Shown here: positions 29,095 to 41,109 of the stretch, piece by piece
How positions within the stretch are numbered: position 1 is the stretch's first letter
Layout of the letters: each line of letters starts with the position of its first letter
DNA from: Bedellia somnulentella
Lineage: Eukaryota > Arthropoda > Insecta > Lepidoptera > Bedelliidae
Assembly (NCBI GenBank): GCA_963576735.1
Contig: OY755178.1
Location: forward strand, 11,594,001-11,658,000
Direction: 5' to 3'
DNA length: 64,000 bases
Translations under genes and position numbers: made by a program
The notes under the pieces: generated by a model
Seen by the model: the letters and a program-made list of their open reading frames with translations, nothing else
What the model was told of the DNA's origin: nothing
The model's database searches: none

Positions 29095-30000
29095 TTGATC
29101 AGAATTCAGAAATGTCTGAAATCTGTAGCTGAAATTACACATCCTTTTTTATGAAAGATGTTATAAACCTTCTTAAAACATTTTAACAAAAAAGCGTCTA
29201 AATAAATAACAAAGTGAATTTCAACGACAAACGCTGAACTCAATAAAGGTATTTGCGAAATCTAAAGCAGCTACTCTATTCCTCGTCCATAAAATATGCA
29301 CACAGACTTGTAGAACAGTTACGCCAATACAAGGGTATTCAACTCTGTTCTAAATTCAATTTTCCGTCTAGAAAATGAAGTTTTCTGAACTGACATCGCA
29401 TAACAATATACTAGCTTTTAAACTGCACCCTTCTCTTAATTCAACTTAGGAATTTAAGTTCGCTAAGTTATAGACCTTGTATTATATGTTTTCTTGGTCT
29501 TTCACGCCACCTAACCTTAAAAGGGTGACAGAGAAAATTGTTATTTTATAACCTAGTAATAATAATACCCATTATTTTCCCGGACAGTATCTTTAGCCAC
29601 ATCATGTAATCACGGTTATAAATTCCCCTGAGGGACTCGCTTTAGTACTAAAACTCTTTAGCCTTAATACAGATAATATAATCCGAATCCGAACAAGCCT
29701 AATAAGGATTACTACGCATGCTGCTTCCCGGAACTCATCCAGGTAGTTTCCGTCACTTTACGCACAAATTTTAATTAATCCAGTGTGGCAGGATATTGAA
29801 GAATTGATTCCCTGACTATCTGAATATAACGATAATTCCATTCCTCCAAAGGCGTAGTTTTTAGTATGCCAACTGACGCTAGACAAGCATGTGAATTTTG
29901 GCCAAATCACTCAATGGGGTGGCTTTGAGCCATCGGTGGGCACATTACACTGGAAGTGATGTGTGTAGTACTAACGCAGCAACGTACTAATTAATTACAC
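29095..30000. other. No gene seen
   Basis: Mostly unique DNA. A very decayed family A 3' end may lie at 29594-29664 (minus strand). Confidence 0.35.
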
Positions 30001-30040
30001 ACACATATACTCACGGCCATAAATCCCTAACAGGGGCATT
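30001..30040 (-). repeat. Family A 3' end fragment
   Basis: 'atatactcacggccataaat' only; the rest is absent. Confidence 0.6.
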
Positions 30041-30075
30041 TTTTTAACGCGTGTTTCAATAAGTTTTCTGAAAAA

Positions 30076-30329
30076 ATAACACAAACAATACCTCACTTCA
30101 CCAAAACAGTACTCGAAGGATCATAGCATCAAAACTGCGATTGGCCAACTTTTTTAATCTGAAACTTTTGTACATTGACATTTCCCCGACAGTAACTTAC
30201 TCAGTCCTTTCTCATGAAGTGAGAAAATTGAATCTCTTATATATTCATGCTCCTAGTTTCTGTGTGAATGTTGATTGGTACCACAATTCCGTAAAAGAAA
30301 AGCTACATCGTTTGGGTTCGGAACGATAG
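30076..30329 (+). other. Unrecognised open frame, leucine-rich
   Basis: An 84-codon stretch with no ATG start. It follows an acceptor-like 'cttcaccaaaacag' at about 30108 and reads 'RIIASKLRLANFFNLKLLYI', later 'VDWYHNSVKEKLHRLGSER', then stops. The spaced leucines recall leucine-rich repeats of F-box-type proteins, but I cannot confirm this. It could be an exon relic. Confidence 0.2.
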
Positions 30330-31100
30330 CTCTATTTTGTGGGCTACTTTACTACGTCAGAGGGTAAACAATATATTGAGTGACAAACGTTTCAGTACGC
30401 TCTTTGGGTCATCCTTGAACCGAATAAATTGCTAGCAATTTTCGGGGTCGTTTACCACGCTCCGGGACGCCAATGATACGTTTCTCAAACTTTCCTTCAT
30501 TTCGCAACTTATATTATACACTTTTGATATACAATACTGCCTATGTTGAAATATAATCCCGGTCGCCGGATCTGAACTTCGAGATCCGTTTGGAGAATAA
30601 GTCACATTTTTCTCTTTGTTGTCAAAGCTTTGCTGTTGTTGTCTGATGCTGTTTGTTTATTCAAAGATCTAATGTAGCATAAAGATAGAATGGCATATTT
30701 TAATATTATAATATTTTTTATTTGTGCTGGAAACTACATATCAAACTATTAAGGATAAATAATTACGAGGCTAGTACAATAGGTAAAAAAATGATTGTTG
30801 ATTAGGGGAACCGTACAACTGAAAGAAATTTGTATATTTTAAATGTTTAAATACAAGATTTTTTCGTTGCTGTCCCAATTATTGGTGTTATTACATGATT
30901 AATAGAAGTGCTTTTTCTGATTTATTATGTGTCTTTTTGACAATTAGTTTCACTAAGGTATAGTATGCAGCATACCGTATGCTAATAATAAAATGAGAAA
31001 GATTAGTACATTGAACGTATGGTAAAAAAAAAAACGGCCTGTGCACTAAGTATTTTGGTACTTTCCCAAACGTTTCAAATGTCTAATATTATTCGACTGC
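30330..31100. other. No gene seen
   Basis: Unique sequence with an A-run near 31026; no feature supported. Confidence 0.35.
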
Positions 31101-31101
31101 T

Positions 31102-31199
31102 GGTGAAATAAAGGTTATTGGTGAAAGGTCTCCCACCGCCGGCCGTTAACGCACGAGGAGAAATGGGGCAGCGCTATTCTAAGCCGACACTACGCAGTA
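31102..31199 (-). repeat. Family A SINE-like 5' half
   Basis: 'ggtgaaataaaggttattgg' to 'ctattctaagccgacacta'. Confidence 0.65.
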
Positions 31200-31504
31200 G
31201 TATGTCTTTTCGTAAGTCATATTATGTATTGTCTTTAAGTGCATGGAAGGAAAATGTGAGTAAAACTACATTACTTATAATACATATTGTGATAGAAATA
31301 TATCATGTTATACAACATATATAATTAAAGGGGTGGCAAAAATGCTAAAACTCCTAAATATCACATGACATTTGATCACCAGGAATGAACAATACAAACT
31401 TTTGCCTGGACAGTACATCTATTTAATTGTTGGCAGGATCATTACGTCGTAGGAAAATCGTAATATCAGTGAACTTACAACTTATTAGGAAACCTGTGAG
31501 TTGA

Positions 31505-31597
31505 CGGATATTTCTAAAACAGCATTCGAATTCACATCTTTGCTGATAGATTTTCTTGCTAGGTGTTAGTACCAACTGAGCTATCAGGGGCTATTAT
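31505..31597 (-). repeat. tRNA-like SINE head
   Basis: The minus strand reads 'ctgatagctcagttggtact', a clear A-box, and later 'gtgaattcgaatgc', a B-box-like site. Confidence 0.45.
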
Positions 31598-31856
31598 TAT
31601 GTTTAATGTAAATATGACTCAGGGTCGAGAGGTAATTAACAGATACTATTTATTAGCTTGTTGTTGAATATCAATAACATTTATATGAACATATATGAAT
31701 TATGTCTTAAGAATTAGTAAACATAATGACGAAATCATTATATGATAAAAATAATTAACTAGTAGTAGTCATTGTACAACTGTATTAATGCAAACCATCA
31801 CACGACTGTTTTTACTCAAAGAGCTATTCATATTCATCCCTTTTTATTGTTTGATT

Positions 31857-32011
31857 GCTGTTTAGCGTCGGCGTTGAATAGCACCATCCCATTTCTTACC
31901 GTATGTCTTGTAAGACATAACTTCTATAAATGACTGACTTATTTCTTATTCCGAAGCTCTGGCTACCCCTTCTAGGGATTAATAACCGCCAGTGTAAGTA
32001 TTTATGTATGT
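31857..32011 (+). repeat. Family A SINE-like copy, internally deleted
   Basis: A 5' end 'ctgtttagcgtcggcgttga' joined to a 3' end 'agctctggctaccccttcta'. Confidence 0.65.
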
Positions 32012-32168
32012 TTATTGTTATCCATTTAGAGACACTACTGATGGCATATTATTTGTATTGGTAATAATCTTAATATACTAAAAAAACATAATTATTTTAA
32101 TCTAACATACCCGTGCCCATAAGGTGAAAAATTGGATAATAATTAAAATTTAAAAATAAATAAATAAT

Positions 32169-32276
32169 GGTGGGTACCTTCTCTGGACACTACATGGCGC
32201 TGCCATGTGAGTTCAGAAATATTGGTACCTCTGCCAACCCCTTCGGGGATAAACGGCGTGAACGTTTATGTTAAAA
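32169..32276 (+). repeat. Family B SINE 3' fragment
   Basis: 'ggtgggtaccttctctggac' to 'ggcgtgaacgtttatgtt'. Confidence 0.75.
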
Positions 32277-32379
32277 ATAAATAGGAGTACGGATAGATGA
32301 CGTAATCATGCCTATTACATTTAAGCTTCACAAGTTTTCATATCGAAATTTCTATGGTAATATAAAAGTACTGGTTCAT

Positions 32380-32545
32380 ATATATAGCCATACCTACAAA
32401 CATATGCTAACACCATCAGTTCCCATTGGAGTAGCAAGAGACAATCTATCGTCACTTTGTATGATCCTGGCAAACGTCTCGAGCTTTGTCAACATTCATC
32501 ACTTTATTCTCACATTTTTATTCTATTCTACACACTTCGGGGCCT
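32380..32545 (-). repeat. Family C-like repeat, diverged
   Basis: 'catcagttcccattggagta' plus following pyrimidine-rich DNA; related to 25592-25800 in reverse. Confidence 0.4.
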
Positions 32546-32557
32546 GCCTTTTTTTTA

Positions 32558-32805
32558 ACATACATACACATACTCATGGCTATAAATCCCTTAACGGGGT
32601 AGCCAGAGCTTTGGAATGAAAAATTCCTCAGCCACTTTTGGAAGTTGATTGGGGAAAAGATGGTACTAATAAATGTTTTTGGTGACGGGTCTCCAACCAC
32701 ATCGCCCAAAAATCACTTAATAAGCCCCTATACCCTTAGTCGCCTCTTACGATCACCCACGGGTAGAAATGGGGTAGCGTTATTCTAAGCCGACACTACA
32801 CGGCT
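32558..32805 (-). repeat. Family A SINE-like copy
   Basis: Full-length reverse copy with a CATA-rich tail. Confidence 0.85.
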
Positions 32806-34940
32806 AACATACATATTTAACATACTCTCTATTTAAAACAAAATACGACAAGGTCATCCTTTACTGACTCTACCATCCACATTGGTCCTATAAAACCGAT
32901 AAGTAAAAAACCAATATCTCTAGTGAGTATAGAGTTTCAATTGAGATTTTTCTTATCCATCCGATGAAGTATGTCACCGAATAAATTTATATCAGAACGA
33001 AGATAAGAAATAAAACAACCTTTTTCTGGTTCCTAGTTCTATTGATCCAATTACTTGTGTCAGTATTGTTGACATCGTTCCCCCGCCCCCGGCACTCTCC
33101 CCGCGCCGGCCCGCCCTCTGACGCTTTGCGAAACCATCGCAAGCCACACTGTAATCATGAATGACACGTTTACGTATTCCAAAGGATCACTTTCCTCTAA
33201 CGAGTAGACGAGATAAGTTAACAAACGTAGTCGTCTCGAATTCCCGACGGCATTCAGCCCGCGTTGATTGTCCGGGATTTGAAATTAACATAACGCGAGA
33301 GCTCTGTTCCGCGAATAGGGACTGTAGATACGGCTGTAAAGCTTTACCTACGCTTGTTTGTATAGGGGATTGAGCTAGGATGTCTCACGGTTGCCTCATA
33401 AACAATGGGCGTCTTGTCTTCAACCCAGCTATTGTTTGCGTTCAAGCAGCCTAGTTCTAGCTGGAGATTCATTAGAGATATTTTGTTACACAGTTTGTTT
33501 AGCTAGATTAGGCATTGTATTTACATTCAATGTCGTGGTTATTTATGTCACTATGATTTACATTGTATTGTATTTACGATTGAAGGTTGAGTTATTTATG
33601 TGACTGAATACTTCAATGAATAATGTTGCAAATTGATTGTTTTATGTTACTTTTATCACTTAAAATACGCATTGTGTTTAACAATGTTTTATTTTTATAA
33701 TATTTAATAACTATCTACTGGAATATTCCTGCATATTTTAATTTATGTCGCTTATGTCATCTATTAAATAATTTGAAATTTGTATTTTCTTTTAGCTTTC
33801 TTGTCTTTATAAATGTGTTTTGAACATTCACAAGTTAACAATGTGATTGAGGTTTAATATTTATTCCTGATTTATCAATACAGCGAGCGGCAAATTTTAT
33901 TATTCACGCATATTCGCCCATCACGGTACAATCGCAAACATAAATGTTGTACTGTTTTTGTACGTTTAAATAGTACATAAAAACCTGTGAAAAGTAAAGT
34001 ATGTCAAACAAGCATAGTTCGCCCTTGATATTGTCGTTTTCCCGTCGCGTAGCTCCGCAAATATTCTTTCATTTTCTAATGGATCTTCGCGTAGAGTACT
34101 TGTCCAAGTTTCTCAAGACACATATATTTGCATAACAAAGAAAAGGGGTAAGGTATTCGGCGTATCCCGAAACGTATTCTTGTCAGGAGCACGGGTTTTG
34201 TAAAGGATTTGTCGGTCAATTTCGCGTCAGTACGTTTTTCTTGTAGTAAATCACTTGCATAATCAACCCCCGGATTTGGTAAGACGTGTACCTTAATAAA
34301 ACGCGCTGAGGTTTTTCTAGCCGAAAATTCTGCTGAAATAGCCGCGATTTGGATATGCTTTTCTTCTCTTATATGAGAGTTTTTGTAGTTTACACATTAT
34401 TTTTGCATGAACATGATAAAATTATGTAGGAGTTCAAAAGGTAACCGCATAAGTTATTTTAATAACGCTTTATATTTTACAAAAATAAAAGAAACTAGAA
34501 ATTTTGTTAATTGGATCCTTTAACATTTTTTTTCGATTTATATCAGTGATGAAGGATAGGTAATTTTAAATATTAATTTCAAAAAATTAATAAGATTTAA
34601 ACATAAATTTCATTGCAATATAAAGTTAAAGAGTTCAGCTACTACATTTTCACGCTACGTGCGACAAAGGTTTATGTTCAAGTTCTCCTCGTAATATCGG
34701 ATTGCCATTTCAAAAGTAATACTTCTTTGTAGTTTGTTTTCAGAAACCACTACTTTTCCATTGTGATACGATAAAATTTCAAAGCAACTCGTATTCCCTA
34801 AGGGCTTAGAGTCGATGACAAATACTTTGGGTTAAAGAAATGTGAGGAAAATATTATACTGCCTATTCTTGACCTTTCAGAGTCGTCTTGTTATAGAACT
34901 TATTATATTTTTTTCTATGGTAGTTTATAAATCGATAGTT
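32806..34940. other. Repeat-poor unique tract with CpG-rich parts
   Basis: From about 33060 to 34360 the sequence is richer in G+C and CpG than its surroundings, for example 'ccccgcgccggcccgccct' at 33099-33117, and carries none of the window's repeat families. I find no convincing frame or splice pattern. It could be a promoter or enhancer region, or a non-coding exon. Confidence 0.3.
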
Positions 34941-34954
34941 AAGATAGGCATAGT

Positions 34955-35268
34955 TCAAAACCCAGGTCGGCCCTAGATCAATTTGTTTTTTTGAAAGTCA
35001 TATGTGTGGTTAATTTATGATGGTTGTTAACGGTGAGGGAAAACGTCATGAGGAAATCCACCTGGCCGAGTTGTACTTAGCCATGTGACAGTGTATTCGT
35101 AAAAAAAGACGATAGGCCTGCCCCCTATCATGTAAGTACACTGTATAAGCAAAATGTGTGTACCTACTTTGGACACTAGGTGGCGCTGTCACGTCGTTCA
35201 TAAGTATTGGTACCTGTGCCAACCACTTCGGGGATAAAACGGCGTGAACGTTTATGTTATGTTATGTT
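34955..35268 (+). repeat. Family B SINE, head missing
   Basis: It starts in the B-box region ('gttcaaaacccaggtcgg') and ends with (TTATG)n. Confidence 0.8.
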
Positions 35269-35319
35269 TAAGATTGGCAAATGAGATTAATACTTAAATT
35301 ACAGATTTTTAATAACTAA

Positions 35320-35605
35320 CTGACCCGACAAACTTCGTATCGTCAAAAATTAATTGACATTCACTTTTTAGCGTTCCGCTGAGGGAAACCGAAACGGAGA
35401 GAGGGAGTATGGTAATAGGACATAAATGGGATAAATATGAAATAGGATAAATGGGAGTATGGAGTAGGGATGAGTAAAACGATGATTTTAATATAATTGT
35501 TCCAAAATTTCCACTTTTTCTAAAGCTACGAATCTTCTCTAAATTTTAAGTAATACTTAAAAAATATCGAATCGGTCTAGCCGTTTTGCACTTAGCAACA
35601 TTATT
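35320..35605 (+). repeat. Dispersed repeat of unknown class
   Basis: The opening 'ctgacccgacaaacttcgta' and the closing 'atcggtctagccgttttgc' resemble a repeat type common in Lepidoptera. There is a single copy in this window, so this rests on recall. Confidence 0.35.
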
Positions 35606-36070
35606 TTATTGATTACTTTTATTAGTAACACCTATTCAAAGGAGTTTTTTTATTGGAATTTTGTGTTTGTTTTTACGTTTAGGGTGACATACTAGTCTGA
35701 TAAAGCTGAAAAAATAATAATTCTTAAAAGGGTTTTTTTTTCTTCAAACAGTTGGAGCGTTAAAACAAAGCTTTAAGTTCACTGAGAATAAAAAACACCG
35801 TATATAGCTTAAGGGATTTCATAGTTTATACGATAATTCAACTGTTTTATCAATATTACTATTATTCTAGGTTTTTAAGATATAAGAATAGCATAAAAAG
35901 ATTATAATCTTTAACAATTATAATAATTATTGCTATTTGCGTCACCAAAATCCCAATAGAACATTTTCAAGCCACTTATTAACTCTGCTTACAATTTTTT
36001 AACACAAATCCAGATGTACTAATTATTCTGGACATAACGAGTTGCATGTTCAGAGTTGTTGCTGAGATGT
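35606..36070. other. No gene seen
   Basis: AT-rich unique sequence. Confidence 0.35.
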
Positions 36071-36318
36071 TGCTGTGTAGTGTCGGCTTAGAATAGCACT
36101 ACCCCATGTCTTCCGGTGGGTGTACGTAAGAGGCGACTAACGGTATTGGGGCTTTTTAGGGATTTTTGGGCGATGCGGTTGGAGACCCATCACCAACAAC
36201 CTTTATTTTTACTATCTTTTCCCCACTCAAATTTCCAAAAGTGGCTGAGGATTTTCTAATACCTTAGCTCTGGCTACCCCTTCTTAGAATTTAAAGCCGT
36301 GAGTATATGTGTGTATGT
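36071..36318 (+). repeat. Family A SINE-like copy
   Basis: Full-length, close to consensus. 'atgttcagag' occurs just after it and about 20 bp before it, a possible target duplication. Confidence 0.85.
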
Positions 36319-36552
36319 TCAGAGTACCCTCCCTGCCTAAGGATATGCGTACACTTGATTAGAGGTAGGCATATAGTCGCTTTGTGCCAATGCACACACA
36401 GTCATGAGAGTCTCCTAATGATGCTTTCTCACGCTGTTGTCCGAATACAAAAGCCCAAAACTTACTTAATTACTGAGTTAAGTAGGCAACTGGCATTTGA
36501 ACCCACGTGTATTTCATATTATTTTACTGTAAACTACTGACTGAGCTGTCGA

Positions 36553-36712
36553 GGCTGCATAATAGCATAAACGTTCACGCCGAATATCCCCGAAGGGGTT
36601 GGCAGAGGTACTAATACTTCTGAACATCACGTGACTTTGTCACCTGGTGTTCAGAGTACCAACGTTTTGCATGGACAGTGAACTCACGTGATAGGAGGCA
36701 GGCCTATATCAT
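36553..36712 (-). repeat. Family B SINE 3' half
   Basis: The reverse of 'ccaaccccttcggggat' and 'acgtgggtactctgaacacc'. Confidence 0.75.
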
Positions 36713-36761
36713 ATATTTATTAATTGGTATACCAACAGTTTTGACAAAAATAAAGCAACCG

Positions 36762-37043
36762 TGATAGCTCAGTGGTTAGAACACCGCTTCTCGTGCAGAC
36801 GATGAGGGTTGTTATCGTCAAGGGTAAAACACTGTGAGGACACCTGCATGGCTGAGTTGGACTTAAGTCATGTGGCATGTGTATTCATAGGCCTGTCCAC
36901 TGTCACTTGAGTACACTGTCCAAGCAAAACGTGGGTATTCTGAAAAACCAAGTGACAATGTCTCGTAATGTTCAGAAGTACTAGTACCTCTGCCTACCCC
37001 TTCAGGAAAACACGGCGTGACATTTGAGTTTGAGATGTTGAAT
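36762..37043 (+). repeat. Family B SINE copy
   Basis: The head 'accgtgatagctcagtggtt' is the best tRNA-like A-box in the window; the body is diverged and internally shortened. Confidence 0.75.
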
Positions 37044-37259
37044 GCAGTGAAATCATTTTTTTGTGGTTGATTATTAATTAATGGCTGCTGTTGTATAATG
37101 GTCAGGTTATTCGTAAAATTTTACTTTCTTAAAATTTTAACTAACGCGTTAGAGCATTATACGGCACCTAGTAAAAACTTGTACTTTGGTATCGAAATAA
37201 TAGTATCATATAAAAAAGTGCGACTCAAACTTGGGTAAAAATTGATGTTTCAAAATTTG

Positions 37260-37448
37260 CTAAAGCTCACCGCAATAAATGGCTACCAAAGCATTTTCGC
37301 AGATTGATGGTACGTTGATTACCTCAGCAAAGTTGCCGAGTTGCGTTGATTCGAAAACATCTATTTTCTCCTTAATATTAACGAGCCGAGAGAAAAGATT
37401 TTCCGTTTCTAAATTTATTCCAGATTTGATAATTTGGCTATTAAACAT
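37260..37448 (-). CDS. Possible first coding exon of an unknown gene
   Basis: The ATG at 37448 is preceded by an in-frame TGA four codons upstream. It opens 62 codons of ordinary-looking protein: MFNSQIIKSGINLETENLFS, then a Lys/Glu-rich helix 'RLVNIKEKIDVFESTQLGNF', then 'AEVINVPSICENALVAIYC'. Just before the in-frame TAG the sequence G|GTGAGC is a good splice donor, so translation could continue in a later exon. I could not find that exon. It matches no repeat family in this window. Its function is unknown, and chance remains possible at this length. Confidence 0.25.
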   Translation of the reverse strand: MFNSQIIKSGINLETENLFSRLVNIKEKIDVFESTQLGNFAEVINVPSICENALVAIYCGEL

Positions 37449-37499
37449 TATTGTAAGCGCTCAGCTACTTATTGGATATCTTCGGTTATGAAATAAATG

Positions 37500-38185
37500 G
37501 AACTTACTTTTAAAATAATCAAATATCATCAGTCAAGTATATCTAGTGGTAGATTATTATTTGCAACATCAAATCATATAGTTCAAATAGTATAATGTTA
37601 TTGTTGCTAAACAATAAAGCATAAAATGTGTGAGATTAAACGTTTATCGGATGGTCGCTTTTGTACAGAAAGCTTTAAAAGCCCTTCGAATACAACAACG
37701 CATTTGGGTTAATATTGTGGCCGTCCCGTTATCCTAGCACATTGGACGTGTTTGTAAAGGGAAGGGTTGATAGTCCAACTTGTACTATTTATTACACAGC
37801 GGTTTTGCCGCTATCGTTAGAAGCGCGGGGTTTCATCGCTGTGGCAGACGCCAGATATAAACCTAATTCTACTAATGCTGGAGAATGTACGTGTAATTAA
37901 ATGGTCTCTGATGGAGTAGTTATTCAATTGGAATTTGTGGTGCATGAAACCTCAATTATATTTTATTAATAATTATTAGATTCATTAGTAACATCATTCC
38001 TACATGAGGTTTCATGCACAACGAAGTCTAATTATGTGATAGTTAGGCGTTCTCAACACACTTGCATTCTATCTGCAAAGAGAGACGAGTGGCTTTCCGA
38101 ATTTGTAAAAACTTAGAGGTAGAAGACGCTGATACAAGTAAGGTGTTAAGAAGCAAGGAAAAACAAATTACGAAACAGTGGTTAC
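37500..38185. other. Unique DNA with an 18-bp inverted repeat
   Basis: Arms at 37937-37954 and 38005-38022 match in 17 of 18 positions across a 50-nt loop. The stretch 37620-37900 is less AT-rich than usual but has no clear frame. Confidence 0.35.
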
Positions 38186-38188
38186 TTG

Positions 38189-38265
38189 GCACCATAGCTC
38201 AGTTGGCGACCGGGGCGTAGACCGAAATTTCACGGGTTTAAGTTCTGCCGATGTCAACATTTTTC
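38189..38265 (+). repeat. tRNA-like SINE head
   Basis: 'accatagctcagttggcg' and 'gggtttaagttctgccg' resemble A and B boxes, and an AATAATAATAA tail follows within 80 bp. It is not a canonical tRNA: the anticodon arm does not fold. Confidence 0.45.
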
Positions 38266-38339
38266 ATTCCTTGATTGATTTGTGGAATTGTTATTGTTTA
38301 TATTTTAATAATAATAATGAATTGAAACAAAACGAATAA

Positions 38340-39180
38340 GATGGAATATATAATGATTTTGGAAAAATAATGAATGACACCTACTACAACAATAAAAACG
38401 ATTCTCAATGTTATTGTCAGCGTTAATTTGATCAATTCAAGTGTAAATGCGCAAATCTGTCAAGTCAAACACATGGTTGTATTTTTAATGAATGCATTTT
38501 AATATTTCGTTTAAATTTAATTTCGATTTGGTTTAAGTTTATTGCAAACAACTTAAACTCCTGCATCTGCGCATTTTTTTTAAAATGATGCTAACGTTTA
38601 TGCTTTAATAACATATAAACGCCAACTGCATCGTCAGATCCATTAAAAGCTAAAGCACAATGATTCAATTCAGATTTCTCAGTAATGGCATTTGTCTGAA
38701 ATTATTTTGTCAATATCCCTATTATTAGATATACGGTAGAGGTTCACCGATAGTCCAATTACTCTGTTAAGCCTTACAGGTTTCCTAGTAACCCTTTTTG
38801 ACCATTAATTACACTTATTTTCGTCCTAGGTTGTTTTTTTTTTGATAAAAGAACTTACTTTTCAACTTACATCTTTCATTACCAGTTTGTGTATATTGAT
38901 AAATATAACCGGACGAAACAGGACAGAAGAGACTAAGTCAACTTTTTAAACAGTATTTGATTCTTCAGAAAATTCCCAAAATGTTCGGACAGCCGACTTG
39001 TTGTTTACTGAGCGCAAATTGGTGGAGAAATATATAGAGCGATTATCAGTAGAAAACGATAAAGTGTGAAAAATAAAGGGGCTTTAATGAAACGGTTTGC
39101 AAGGGTGGAGAGTATGTACAACCCCAATAGGAACAAAATGCGTGCTTTATATCTGCACTAATGTTACTATACAAATATAT
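38340..39180. other. No gene seen
   Basis: Unique AT-rich DNA. Confidence 0.35.
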
Positions 39181-39185
39181 TTTTT

Positions 39186-39432
39186 ATACATACAAACATA
39201 TACTCACGGCTATAAATCCTTAGAAGGGGTAGCCACAGCTGAGAAATTAGAAATTCCTCAGACACTTTTGGAAGTTGCGTGGGGAAAAGATGGTTAAATA
39301 AAGGTTGTTGGTGATGGGTCTCCAACCGCATCGCCCAAAAATCCCTTAAAAGCCCCAATATCGTTAGTCGCCTCTTACGCACACCCACCGGAAGAAATGG
39401 GGTAGTGCTATTCTAAGCTGACACTACACAGC
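39186..39432 (-). repeat. Family A SINE-like copy
   Basis: Full-length reverse copy close to consensus. Confidence 0.85.
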
Positions 39433-39439
39433 AGATATT

Positions 39440-40500
39440 TTTTATATTAGTTATTATTATGTACTTTTACTTACCATTTATGTTTTTGTCACGATGGTGT
39501 AACATTTTAATGTCTGAGCCCGTCGAAAGAATAATTAAATCAATCTTCCAATGTCAAACGCCTATTTTCCGTATGATTTGTGTAATTTTTTTATTTTTTT
39601 CAGATTATTATAACATTTCATAAATGCATTTTGTCATCTCGTAAAATGTGGTTCTAAAAATATTATCACCAGAAATAGTAAATATTTATTATTTTGCTAG
39701 TAGATCTTTTCGTTTGAACCATATTTTCTTTCAGTGAGTAAAATAACTTTATCTGCAAAGAGCTATACAGTAACAAATTTCCTGGAACTGCTTTTTTTTA
39801 ATGAAAAGTCTTAAAACCACATTTGACAGTTATGAATATGACAATATTAATGTCTCGAAGCGAGCTACCTCACAATACATTTTTCCAAGAAATAATGTGA
39901 TGTTTTAGCAGTGAGTCAAACAAATTGCGGGTCATCTACACCGACATTTGTCACATCGCGGTAATTCGTGGAAATGCGCGTTTTCTTCATATTTTGGTGG
40001 CGACAGAGTTATGTTCTTGGTACTATTTGTCGTTGCTAATAGGAATAAAAAAGTTATGATTCAGAACTGGATTATTATATTTTGTTAATTTTAGGGTGAT
40101 GATGGAGAAGTATTCAAGGGGTTGGTTAGCAAATAAAATGAACATGAATGTAAAAAATAGAAAAGTGAGAAGACAGCAAAAAGATAAAGGAACATGATAT
40201 TAGAGTTGCTTTTGTAATTATTCACTAACAGTTAAATATTTTGATGCCAATATACATATATCCGTCAAAAACATGGCTAAAATTAAAATTTAGAAAACAA
40301 GGTATCAAATATTTTTTTAAAAGCTATGTTAGTTTCCTTATTAGATATGGGTTATATTATTAGTTATCGCTAGTAGTCATGAGTTACGTTAGTTAGTAAG
40401 TTAGTTAAGTTAGAGAGTAAGTTCTCATTTGTCAGATCAGATCTATATCTAGATCATTAAATTGTATGCAATAAATGAAACAGATACTTGAAATGAAATC
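39440..40500. other. No gene seen
   Basis: Unique AT-rich DNA; 'agttagttaagttag' micro-repeats near 40390-40420. Confidence 0.35.
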
Positions 40501-40501
40501 A

Positions 40502-40592
40502 TACATACATGTTCAGGGCTATAAAACCCAAAAATAGTTTCCAAGAACACTACAATTGCAAAATTTCTTAATCACTTTTGGAAGTTCAGTTT
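40502..40592 (-). repeat. Family A remnant
   Basis: 'cagggctataaaaccc' and 'atcacttttggaagttcag' in family order. Confidence 0.45.
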
Positions 40593-40848
40593 CTTGTAAA
40601 ACTGCGAAACATAGCTTAGTGATTGGTTTTCAGTAAATTACCTAACAATTACATAAAAATACTTAAAACCAATTTACGAAATTTGAAGCTGACGTATACA
40701 GTGTAAAATGTTACGATTTTATATACTGAGAGCAGCGCGGAACTACCCGTTCTGGAAATCTTTAGGAGTTGCCTAAATCCAGCAGCGTAAATCTTTGATT
40801 GAATTGTGATTAATAATGATTCCTCTTTAAAATTAAAATATAATTCTT

Positions 40849-41099
40849 GCTGTGTAGTATCGGATTAGAATAGCACTACCCCATTTCTGCCGGTGGGTGT
40901 GCGTAAGAGGCGACTAACGGTATTGGGGCTTTTAAGAGATTTTTGGGCAATGCGGTTGGAGACCCATCACCAATAACCTTTATTTTACCATCTGTACCCC
41001 ACTCAACTTTCCAAAAGTGGCTGAGGAGTTTCTAATTCCTTAGCTCTGGCTACCCCTTCTAGGGATTTACAGCCGTGAGTATATGTATGTATGTATATG
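40849..41099 (+). repeat. Family A SINE-like copy with 10-bp target duplication
   Basis: TATAATTCTT occurs directly before (40839-40848) and directly after (41100-41109) the element. Near-consensus body and (TATG)n tail. Confidence 0.9.
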
Positions 41100-41109
41100 T
41101 ATAATTCTT

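Noticed and set aside
32308..32619. 103-codon plus-strand frame
   Set aside because: It spans family C and family A repeat DNA with no protein-like domain.
36307..36540. 77-codon plus-strand frame
   Set aside because: It starts in the SINE tail at a GTG-type codon; no domain and no splice support.
36762..36840. Possible tRNA gene
   Set aside because: Only the A-box is convincing; family B SINE sequence follows directly.
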